Origin: Calocera cornea HHB12733
Lineage: Eukaryota > Basidiomycota > Dacrymycetes > Dacrymycetales > Dacrymycetaceae
DNA length: 22,560 nt
Direction of reading: 5' to 3'
Assembly: GCA_001632435.1 (NCBI GenBank)
Contig: KV424177.1
Coordinates: 1 to 22,560 of the forward strand
In this document: piece by piece, positions 10,435 through 19,173 of the stretch
Layout: each line of letters opens with the position of its first letter
How positions within the stretch are numbered: the first letter of the stretch is position 1
Translations under genes and position numbers: made by a program
Notes under the pieces: model-generated
What the model was told of the DNA's origin: nothing
The model's database searches: none
What the model saw: the letters and a program-made list of their open reading frames with translations, nothing else

Positions 10435-13412
10435 ATGGGAACCACGGGACGTCCGCATCGTCGGCCTCTGTATATGCATACACACACTCGGAAAACGCGT
10501 AGCTCTCTCTCAGATGACCCCCAAGGGTCTGGGCGGCAGGTGTATCACATCAGTCAGGCGTGTGAGTCGTGTCGTACTCGGTATGTTCTCTGCAGTAGAG
10601 TGGACCTACTCTTCACGCGCCCTAACAAAGGAGGATACGTTGCGAACCCGATGCAGAGGGATGTTCATCTTGTCGAAAGCTCCGCGTGCGCCGCGTGTTT
10701 TGTTACACTGGTCTATTGCTGACCGATTGTGTAGCAGCTCTGCACGTTTAATCACTTGGACAAACGAACGACACCTTATCTCAGTTTAAGCTACCCCTCT
10801 CGTACTCATCGTCAAGGACGTCCTCGCATTCAATCGTCGCTCCGCAATTCTGGAACCCTATCTCCTCTAGGCTCCGACCACACTTGTGGTAACACTGAGA
10901 TCAGCGCCCAAACGCAGCGCTCAGCTCAAGTATGGCCTGGCCTCGTCATGCCCCTCCAAGACCATCACCCGACTATTCGTTTCCCCGAATCTGGTGTCTT
11001 CGCTGCTCTCCAATCTGTCCGTCCCACCCTGCCTCCTTCCCCACCTGAACTGCTACCCCTGGCGTCCACTTTGTGGGCACCTGACGCGACCGTCTCCGCA
11101 TTCTCTCTCAGGTCGATCAAGAATAACCCTATCACAGCCACTTTCCCTGCTACGCCTGACGCGTTGGGTCCGCAGCCCGTCCCGCCCTCTACGGCCGTGT
11201 CGCGTGGTGCAGGCAACCTCATTCATGTTCACACTTCTCCTCCATCCTTACACTCCCAGCTACTATCCTTCATTTCCCCTGTCTCTGACGAGTTGTTGCA
11301 TGTCGGCCTTATCCCGCCCGGACCGTTGCTCGTTGCCCCCGGCCAGGCCACCGTCTCTTGCCGCCCGTCACTGGATCGGTCTCCAACCCCGGCCTCGGTA
11401 CCACCGCATCTGTGTGTTTATGCTTCCATCGCCCCGCATCGTTCCCCACTGTCGGCTTCCGTGGCTGAGGGAGGCCTATGTGATCCTCACCTCACCGATC
11501 GTCTTCATGATAGAAGTGTCTCCGTCGACCGAAGGGCTAACGTGGTTCTGCCGTCGTTCAACCCACTCTCGCCCAATCGCGTCCCGTCCCACCCGACAGT
11601 CCGTGCGCCACCCGCTCAGGATCATGCTACGTTTTCCGTGCCACTGATCGCCCATCTCCCTGTCATGCCTCTCTCTGCTGCTTCTGTAGGAGAACACATT
11701 CAACCCAATCGCCGCCCCGTTTCACACTGCCCTGGGGCCACGCAACATGGACCTTCCCTGCCTTTGTCGATTGGCAAGGGAAAGCGCAAATCCCGACCCC
11801 TTCCTGTGGCCCCTTCCATTCATTCATTCACTCACTCTGTCAGCCGCCCGTGGCACTTGGAGTTTGACTCTACACCCGGCCCTGATTGTATTTATTTCGA
11901 CGTGATGCTTCCGATACCTGGTAAGACAATGCTTCGTTATGTCAATGAGCCGGTGATGTAGGTACCCATCGCCTCTGTTTCCCCCGTTGCCGCTTCCATT
12001 ATCGTAGTACGCGGGTCGTGAACACCCTCTTTCCCCTCAGATAGCTCTATATAGCATGTGGGCGACTGCTTCCGTGACTTGGACCTTATTCAGACCAGTA
12101 CTAGTCGACCATGTTTCCACCGCTATGTAAGGTGTTTAGGCTTCCCGCCTTTGTCCAGGGCTCCGTCTACATGTACGTCACCTCTGAGGCTTCGACAGTC
12201 TCGTCCCAGATCCCTTTCTCGTTCACTGCTGTGGAGTGGCATCGGGCGCATGTGTGCCCCTTCTCCTCCTGATTCCGTTTTGGTCTCACACCGCTGTATG
12301 CTGCACACTTCAGCGTTGCTGGTGAGCCACAGGCGCCCTTCGATGTTGATTGCTTTGCTGTTATCAATTTGGTTCCGCGCTTCGTTCCCGTTAGTCTTGG
12401 GTATGTCGCCTGAAAAACAGGGAGATTGTATTGTTTCTCTCTCCACCTCATCACAGGGTACCAGCAGTAGACAACACAAACTCAGCCAATCCAGCACCAA
12501 GCACACAGTTCGCGTGTTGTAGAGTGTCTTGTTATTCATCCTTGTGGAAGCAACCTGTTTTTGGTTTCGTTCTAACAATTATGTCTGGTTAAATCCTGCC
12601 GTACTGCTAGCGATGGGTTGATAAACATGCTCAACGACGCACCCACTATACTACCACTCTTTCACTTCCTGGACTGTTACGGTATGCACCGACATCCGGC
12701 TTTCTCCCTTGCAGCATGCACCACTGGGCTCGTCGTTTCCGTGCGCATGTGCTACTGACGTGTCGAGGCCCACTGCTGTTGTTTCATATGACCTTCCCAT
12801 TTTTTCCCCTGTTGCACTTCTTTCTCCCTGCTCCACGTTTACCACACATTCTCCCCATAAAGATCTTCTCAAAGGGTGCCGGGAAGGTGGGTTGATTCTC
12901 TCTGTTCTACCTCTCTTTCGATAGCGTCGTTGCGGTGATGCAGTGTCCATTCTAGGCCCCATTTTGAACGTGTATCAACCAGAATTGGCGGCTCCATTCT
13001 TCAGGTGCCTGCGCTTTCGTCGCCACAGTGTGGTACCTGACCCTTCCTCCCCTTCAGTAGCCACTCATGCTTGCGAGTCTTCATGATCCGCATCAACTGA
13101 TCCATCGCCTCGGCGTACTCGTTGTCTCCATTGCCGCGGATTTTCTTTCCCTTATAGCGTTACGCAATCCCAGCTTCCTCACCCAGAGTTCTGTATCGAA
13201 TGACAGCATCAGCTGTAAGGTACATGGGATGGCGAATAGGAGAGGAGAGTCAATTTGCCGCTGCGCGCATGTGTCGTGGACGTGGCTGCAACGCGGTCTT
13301 GATTTAGAATGTGTGTCGCGTATGCACGGAATCAAACCTCGCCCTGGGGCATGGTGGCGGTGCCAAGGGGGGGCTACTGTTTCTTTGGGGCGGAGTGCTG
13401 TCCGCCAGTTAA
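10435..13412 (+). CDS. Zn(II)2Cys6 zinc-cluster protein with long disordered region
   Basis: ATG at 10435, about 40-50 nt after the previous gene. Removing an intron at 10581-10630 (GTATGT donor, CTAAC branch site, AAAG acceptor) joins CESCRTR to RIRCEPDAEG and creates a zinc cluster. Its cysteines are at residues 43, 46, 53, 60, 63 and 73 (CX2CX6CX6CX2CX9C), one residue longer than usual in the last gap. Zn(II)2Cys6 domains bind DNA in fungal transcription factors. The exon 10788-11920 encodes a long Pro/Ser/Thr-rich, probably disordered region with a KGKRKSR basic patch. Later blocks (11962-12006, 12055-12126, about 12158-12251, 12331-12400, 12457 onward, 12925-13004, 13078-13214) are phase-compatible but less certain. 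The last block (13307-13412) reads NVCRVCTESNLALGHGG, a JmjC-like tail shared with the previous gene. The zinc cluster is firm; the C-terminal half could be a separate gene. Confidence 0.6.
13339..13363 (+). repeat. Shared ALGxGG-coding motif, copy 2
   Basis: Near-identical to copy 1 (three mismatches in 25 nt). In the frame used by the zinc-cluster gene model it encodes LALGHGGG, preceded by VCRV as in copy 1, which supports common descent of the two gene tails rather than chance. Confidence 0.6.
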
Positions 13413-13972
13413 GTATTGCCCGCACTCTGTTCTGTCTTTTAGAATGTCTCATGCTGTCTGTCGCTCAAATGCATCCTCCCAGACCGTATAGCTCACCACA
13501 TCGCTTGATGCATCTTCTCGGTGTCCTTCCACATGTCGACCTTCGGGTGTCTAGGCTCCGCTGCTGTTTTCGCCTTCCGTTCACCTTCCCTTCCATCTGT
13601 TATCTATGAGCATTTGCTCGCCCCTTATTGAGGTCGCAGCACGGTGTTCTGATAGTCAGCACCCACGCCGCTGATAATCAGGTCGTCAGCCCAATGGTAC
13701 TGGTGCTGTGAGGTACTGCTAGCGCCACTCTGTCGTTGGGGTCCGATTTGTCCACTGTCCTCGTTCAAAACCGTCCCGACTACATCGAGACGCCGTTGTC
13801 CGTCCGGCCTGTGGACCTTTGTCAGTCTGTTGTTCACCGCAATCTCGGCTGCTCGCCTCGTTTGTTCGATCGACTCGCTCTACCCTCCTCCCCCAGTCCG
13901 CGCTCAATGCAGCTTGTTCTCCTTCTTTCACACTGGCTGCAGGACCGCCGTTGGGAATGCCCACATAAGTAA
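13413..13972 (+). other. Coding-like tail after the zinc-cluster gene
   Basis: Blocks at about 13442-13488, 13556-13670 and 13740-13972 have coding-like codon use; the last ends in the residues DRRWECPHK and a TAA at 13970-13972. Possible introns are 13399-13441 and about 13489-13555. It is either the true C-terminus of the zinc-cluster gene or a separate fragment. No domain was recognised. Confidence 0.3.
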
Positions 13973-14439
13973 TAGTTGTGCGCATATATGCATATTTGGT
14001 CCACTTCACTCAACCGACGACTTTCGGGCAGTGAACAAGATGGGGAACCTCCTAAGGCGATCCGCGCCTGAATCTACTTTGGTGCCATCTATACAGACGC
14101 GCTTCAGATCTCCATGCATTGTATACCACACGCACTAGCTCGCCCCTCGATGGATACCTGTACTTAGCTGTTGTACTCATATCAATCAACTCACTTACTG
14201 CAAAAGACTCGGTCGCTGCTTAATTACAAAAAGTGGCTTGGTAACAGTACCTTTGGCAAATGAAGCAACGAGCGGACAAGGCAGCCCTCATATTGCTTCT
14301 CGCTGAGGAACGACAATAAGCTTGTTGCATGTGGGGTCCACCCATAGGATTCCCATTCGGCACGGAGTTACCACATATGGCAACCCCTAGGACGCGCTGG
14401 TGAGGAAGTGAACACGCATAAACAAGAGGTACGTGGTAC
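13973..14439. other. Non-coding spacer before telomeric repeats
   Basis: A frame remains open to 14138, but beyond that no coding signal is seen. From about 14150 the composition changes: the + strand loses its pyrimidine bias and becomes purine-richer, unlike the rest of the window. This suggests subtelomeric or junction DNA of different origin. Confidence 0.45.
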
Positions 14440-14517
14440 TTGGTTAGGTTGCTTTGCTGTTAGGAGTTAGGGTGGGGATGGGTTGAGGTTAGGGTTGGGG
14501 ATGGGTTAGGGTTAGGA
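14440..14517 (+). repeat. Degenerate interstitial telomeric repeat (TTAGGG-type)
   Basis: G-rich tract with TTAGG/TTAGGG units and variants such as TTGAGG and GGGGATGGGT. Two units of about 22-23 nt share the pattern TTAGGG, GGGGATGGG, TT(G)AGG. The G-strand runs 5'-3' to the right, as at a right-hand chromosome end. TTAGGG is the usual telomere unit of basidiomycetes. The tract has G-quadruplex potential, the kind of substrate PIF1 helicases unwind, although a direct link is only inference. Confidence 0.85.
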
Positions 14518-14531
14518 TGATATTATCATCC
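14515..14531. repeat. Perfect 17-nt hairpin at end of telomeric tract
   Basis: GGATGATATTATCATCC consists of two 8-nt perfect complementary arms around a single T. It overlaps the last bases of the telomeric tract and so marks its right boundary. Confidence 0.75.
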
Positions 14532-14578
14532 AAAACAAATTGATGTATGCAAACTCAGCGAGGCTCCCCGGGATTACT

Positions 14579-14780
14579 ATATTTGGTTGCTGTCTAGACT
14601 GTTTGCCTCACGCGGGTGGTCCCTACGTGGTTCATGCTACATGCTCCGCTTCTCATATATACCTGGGGTCCCAGTTCCTGAGTGGAGGCAGATTTGGCCC
14701 TGGGGTACGGTGGCTGTACGTCTGGTCGCTAGTCCCCCCGCGCATGCCTCTGTTCCGATGGTCCGTGGGTAAGTGATTAT
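14579..14780 (+). pseudogene. Truncated JmjC-like tail remnant with third motif copy
   Basis: Begins about 50 nt right of the telomeric tract. One frame reads GGPYVVHATCSA, resembling the HxVxT strand of JmjC proteins. After a GCAG acceptor-like site, 14696-14720 carries the shared motif, readable as LALGYGG. The order (TTCATG, then a spacer, then GCAGAT and GCCCTGGGG) is the same as in copy 1 at 10190-10260. In-frame stops interrupt the reading and no upstream part exists because the telomeric tract intervenes, so I call it a 5'-truncated remnant. Confidence 0.4.
14696..14720 (+). repeat. Shared ALGxGG-coding motif, copy 3
   Basis: Shares GCCCTGGGG and a GGTGGC core with copies 1 and 2 and is preceded by GCAGAT like copy 1. 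It is more diverged than copies 1 and 2 are from each other. Confidence 0.5.
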
Positions 14781-14786
14781 TGCCGT

Positions 14787-16473
14787 GTGTGTTTCACACA
14801 TCCATACCTTTGCCTGCCCGTGATTCATGCTTCGGAGGACGGCCTTTGTTTGGCCAGGGAACGCCGCACTGTATTGTCCTCTCCTCGTCGTCAGCCCGCA
14901 AGGCCTACCACGGCGGCATTGTACTTCCGTATTGACATTTTGGTGGGCTTTTCACGATACCGTTTTTCCGTGGCACACTCGCTGTTGTCACCACTCCACC
15001 CGATTCTTTGTTGCTTTTTGCTTGTCAGGGAGTTGTGTTGTTCGCGAACGGGTGATGTCCTGATGGTGCCGTTTCACTCTTACAACTGTTGGTGAGGTCG
15101 CTTTTTATATAGGCCGCGTGTGCCGCTTCCCCACCCACTTTATCTCTTTTCTCCTGCTTCTGGTGCACATTTTCTTGCGTCTTTGCATTCTTAACTTCCA
15201 CTTCTTTTCACTCCTCGGCCTCTCCTTCATCTCATCCCTTTCGCTCACTACACTTTCCGTCCCCATTCGCGTTGCGTTCTTGGTTCTTTGTTTTTCTCAT
15301 TCGTGGGTTCGTCCCAAACAGTCGTTCGGAACTTTTTGGCTTTCCCCCTCGTCGTTCATTGTGTCATCCTCATTGCTCGAAGCAGCGCGCTGTGTTGGTC
15401 CTGCCATGTGCTCGATTGAGGCGCTCAGGTAATTACGCTCGGTATGGCGGGGCTTCCATCCATTCTTTCCTACCGTCGGAGGCTGTGCGTGGACCCTCTT
15501 TTTTTATATTCTTTGCACGTCGGACACATCAGACGATATCTGGAGTGGCTTCTTTTCGATTCCGCTGTCTTCGCCACTGTTGTTGCCGTCGTGCTTAGTC
15601 CGTCTTGCTTCATTGTATATTAGACGGGCGTGGTCTCCTCCTTCGTAGCCCAACTTTGTCTCCCTCCGCACCGTTTTCGCTCTTTCCCGTGTCTGAGTTT
15701 GCGCACGCAGCACTCATGCTGCTGCACCGCACCCTGTGGGCTCGCTTCCTGCCGTCTCTTGCCTGTCTCCCTTCGGTTCTCCCTTCCTTCGCCTCCTGGT
15801 GAGTGCCGTTATTTTGTCCTGTATTCGGCTGCTGCTGAGGGAGTTCTTACTGCGTTTTACCTGCTATTGCAGTCGATTCGGCAGATGACCACCCCTAAGT
15901 TGTGCTGTCTTGTTATGCATGCTGCTGGTGCGCTCTGTGATATCTGTTTTTATCCTTTTCTCTTTTCTAAGTTGGGTGTACGTGGTCCTCCATAGGGCGG
16001 TACGCCGCCCTATGCAATGGATGTTCTGTCTGCACGTTGCTCTCAGAAATGTTTGGCTCATGCTGTGTGGCACGTGACATGTCTGTTTACGTTCTGCCTT
16101 TTCCTCATCGCTGGCTTGAGAGTCATCTTGTCGGTTCTGCGCAGATATTCGTTTGTGTTGTTATCCGCCCTGTCTCTCATTCCCCTCCCCCTCCCTTAAT
16201 ACGGTGTATTACGCGGTTGTATCCACTTCCTTTCCGACTGTGTTCGCATGGTTTCGGGAACCACCTGTTCTCCACCGATCTGTCGTGCCCCACTTTTTCA
16301 ATTGTGATACATGGCTGGGAAGGCTTCTTGAAGGCCTTCTCTCTGTCGTTCCAAGCTTCCTTACCCCTTGCGTCTTTGCTTTCAATTTCAGATGCCCTGT
16401 GAAGGTGGGCACGTTCTCTGTGTTTATTCAGTCATTCTTTAACTCTCCGTCTCCTCATGTTTTTGGCGCATAA
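14787..16473 (+). other. Fragmentary coding-like exons, gene or gene relic
   Basis: Several pieces have protein-like codon use but no firm joining model. 14787-15095 ends with RTGDVLMVPFHSYNCW and a stop, and GDVLMVP again recalls the JmjC closing motif. 15270-15428 ends at a plausible GTAATT donor. About 15830-15992 and 16200-16473 (a good open stretch ending in PSPHVFGA and a stop) follow. Between them lies very C/T-rich DNA (15118-15300 especially), and a TATATA string sits at about 15105-15111. It could be one decayed multi-exon gene or several relics. No family is recognised with confidence. Confidence 0.3.
15991..16014. repeat. Strong hairpin, 10-bp arms, TACG loop
   Basis: CATAGGGCGG and CCGCCCTATG are exact reverse complements separated by TACG. 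The first arm overlaps the stop of an open frame at 15991-15993. The function is unknown; the stem would be stable in DNA or RNA. Confidence 0.75.
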
Positions 16474-16804
16474 TCTCAATATCTGCTGTAAGTATTGTCA
16501 GCGCTATTGCTTTGCACATGGCGCATGTGTTGACTCTCTTTCTTATCTTGCCGTTCTCCAGTTACTGCTCTGTCTTTGCTTGGTATCCATCTTTTTCCCT
16601 CTCAGTAGGGTTCTGTTGGCTTAGTGTACCGCCACGCCACCATACGGCACCTCATTTGCTTCCGCTGGCTCATGAGCCATCCACTGTGTTCTCCCTGGTA
16701 TCCACCCCTCGTCTCATAACTCCCTCTCTTCCAGCTACCGCACTTACCCATCCGTTTTGCTGGACGTCGCCACTTGTCTCTGTTCACCTCCTGCTGTCAC
16801 CGCC

Positions 16805-18350
16805 ATGTGCATTCGGAGTCTACCTGTTTATCTGAAGGAGAAGTTGTGCCCGGAGGACGAAAAGGACGTCCGCGACATGTTGGAATGGCTAGGGCAGCCG
16901 CCGGTTGGGCAATGGTGCCTGCGTTCACAACACGAGATGGGAGCATCGGTTCAGATCATTTGCCGTCGGCTGGAGCAACATCTCAATGCGTTTCAGCATG
17001 AAGTGCTTGTCACGCCGGACTCTGCCATGCGTGCCGCTGTCAGGGCATTCGTCTATGGGTCAACCCCTTCCTCCAACCATCGACCGAGGAACGAGAACAG
17101 CAAAGCAGTTCTATACTTTGTCGTTTTCAGCCGACTTTTGCACAGACTGAAGTATCGCCGAGCCGGGATGCCTCGTCCGGAGGAGCGAGACTTGTCTCCT
17201 CGCTCTGTCCCCGTTGGGTTGCATTCTTTGGGCGCAGAAAGCAACACCATCGTCAGATGCCAGTCGGAGTGGTACGCGAGCTTCGAAGAATTCGTCAGTT
17301 TGTTCACCCTCCAACCTCGTCCAACCGCTTCCCCCCATTTTCCATGTATTCGCCCGGCGCATTGCAGGCAGTCCTCATGCCGGCTCCGTGCAACGCCATC
17401 GTATTACAGCCTCCTCAACCTTCTCGATTGTGGCCGGTCCCTTCGTGATCTCGCTGTAAGTTATATTCCATCTTGCTCCATTTTGCTCATTGTGTTGCAG
17501 TTTTGTGATTTCCGGTCCTCCACTTCCATCCCCGTACCTTCCGACGCGTATAAATCACAGCATCAAGATCGATCCCCGTATCGCAGCCTTATGTGGGCTG
17601 TATGCGGTGGTGCGACTGCTTTGTTAGCTCCCGTTCGGCTCTGTGTCAATAATGTCTCCTTGGAACGTCTTGTCTCGGTATTTTGTTTTATGTCCCTTCT
17701 TTTACCACCGTCTCTCATACTTTATCTGTTAGGCGTGTCTGCCCTCGACTACTGGGCCTAGCATGTTTGACGGCAGCGGCAATGCCGCATATTTGTATCT
17801 CGAAGATCGGATGTTCGAAGCCGTCGTTGCGGTGGCGTCCCACTCTGGTGGCCTGCAACTCCATCGCCTGTCTTCATCTATGCAGCCCGTTTATCGGCTT
17901 TTGAATGGGGCCTCGAAGCCTCTTTCTCCGCCGCCTCACCGCGCTCAGTCTGTGGCACCGCGAGCTATTGTCCACCCGCCTGCTCTTCTTCAGCCGTCTC
18001 CCCTCGTAAGTTATTAGCAGGACGCTTCGGGGCCTGGCTAACTCACACTTCAGCGGCTCTCGGTTTGCTCGCCATTCTCAGCTACAACTTCCTGCGAAGA
18101 GCAGGGCGCTCCTGTTCCTCCTTTCCGGGCCACTCCGCCTGGAAGTTCTCTTCATGTGGCCTGTTCCCCCCTTCCTTCGGCCAGGGCATGGAGCAGGTCG
18201 TCCCAGAGAACGCACCACCGCCTGCATCGAGCATACGCTCCTTATCCATCGGGAGGTCGTTTCGTCGACAACTCGCCGGAGGCCCTGGCTGCTCACGTAC
18301 TCGTCAGCTTAAAGTCCGCTCACACGGCTGCTGTCGGCACCGTTGCCTGA
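16805..18350 (+). CDS. Unknown protein, five exons
   Basis: No family recognised. Introns 17252-17298, 17437-17500, 17678-17732 and 18006-18053 all join in phase 0 and give 443 aa from the ATG at 16805 to the TGA at 18350. Each removes frame breaks, which argues for a real gene. The N-terminal about 150 residues are charged and partly helical-looking (KEKLCPEDEKDVRDMLEWLG, then FSRLLHRLKYRR). Residues about 150-200 are Pro-rich. A middle block follows (FDGSGNAAYLYLEDRMFEAVVAVASHSGG in part), then a Pro/Ser/Arg-rich stretch, ending in FVDNSPEALAAHVLVSLKSAH. No signal peptide or membrane segment is evident. The start is uncertain because coding-like pieces lie upstream. It is the immediate upstream neighbour of the telomere-helicase-like gene on the same strand, but no functional link is visible. 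Confidence 0.65.
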
Positions 18351-19173
18351 ACTTGTTCGTTCACGTAGCCGTCTTTCGTCGTGTTCTTACTTTCCTTCGT
18401 CCTTTTGATGGTTATTCCCCTCCGTTGATGTTTCCTCGCCGCCTTCCGTCATGTCTCTCATGCTCACTCCATGTCAATTTTCCGTCCTCCCGCTTCTCCG
18501 CCGTTCCCTTTGATCCTCTTGTTCTATATGCCTTTTCTGCCTTGTGTTCCATCTCATCCCCCCGGTCGGATCCCCCTGTGTTTTACCCGCATCGCTTGCG
18601 CTCGTTTCCTTACTCACGTTATCAAGCCAATGTACCCTCCGTGCCCAATGAACAAGTCTCCTCCGACAGTGCGTTGACAGTCATACGTTCTGATAGGCTG
18701 GTTTCCCGACTTATCCCGTTCTGGGGCGCAGAGGGGCGCGGTAGTTTGTTCTTTCCCTTCGCAGCCCCGCATGTGGATGCCAGGGCTTCGTATTCTCTTT
18801 CGGCCCTTTCCGATCGGTGAGGGTCTCGTGCCGTGTGTGTACTTCTTATCCGGCCATCGTTTTGGCTCTTTTCAATATGTCTATTCAGCGGACCCCGGTC
18901 CTGGTTCCCTTTTACATTTGTCTCTGCTCCTCGACTTCCCTGATATGTACATTCTTTTCACTTTGACGCACACCCATGTATGTTCGCTGTACTGTATTTT
19001 GTACAGGCTACGTCCTCCACGGCTGAAGCGGCGTGCGCTGCCCCCTTTTTGCGTTCATTTTTTTCCCTGCTTCTCACGGATCCTTTCATTCTGATTGTGC
19101 CAATCACTGTTGCCTGCTGGCCATGTATATATAGAGCTTGGTAACAGTTGTCCGCCCCCCCCAATGCTACACC
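18351..19173. other. Pyrimidine-rich upstream region of the zinc-finger gene
   Basis: About 820 bp, strongly C/T-rich. Open frames here look like by-products of composition and no domain was seen. The last 80 bp hold promoter-like elements (see the separate entry). Confidence 0.5.
19100..19134 (+). promoter_or_regulatory. CCAAT and TATA-like elements upstream of ATG 19174
   Basis: CCAAT at 19100-19104 and TATATATAG at 19126-19134 precede the ATG at 19174, which sits in a CACCATGCC context. Spacing fits a compact fungal promoter; the assignment rests on motifs only. Confidence 0.4.

Noticed and set aside
13339..13364. Resemblance of GGGGCATGGTGGCGGTGCC to the SRP-RNA/Alu 5' domain
   Set aside because: The match is short and the conserved downstream part is missing; the coding explanation with related copies fits better.
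15118..15300. Hydrophobic frame that looks like a membrane protein
   Set aside because: The Leu/Phe/Ser-rich translation is what any frame of this C/T-rich tract gives; no coherent exon model supports it.
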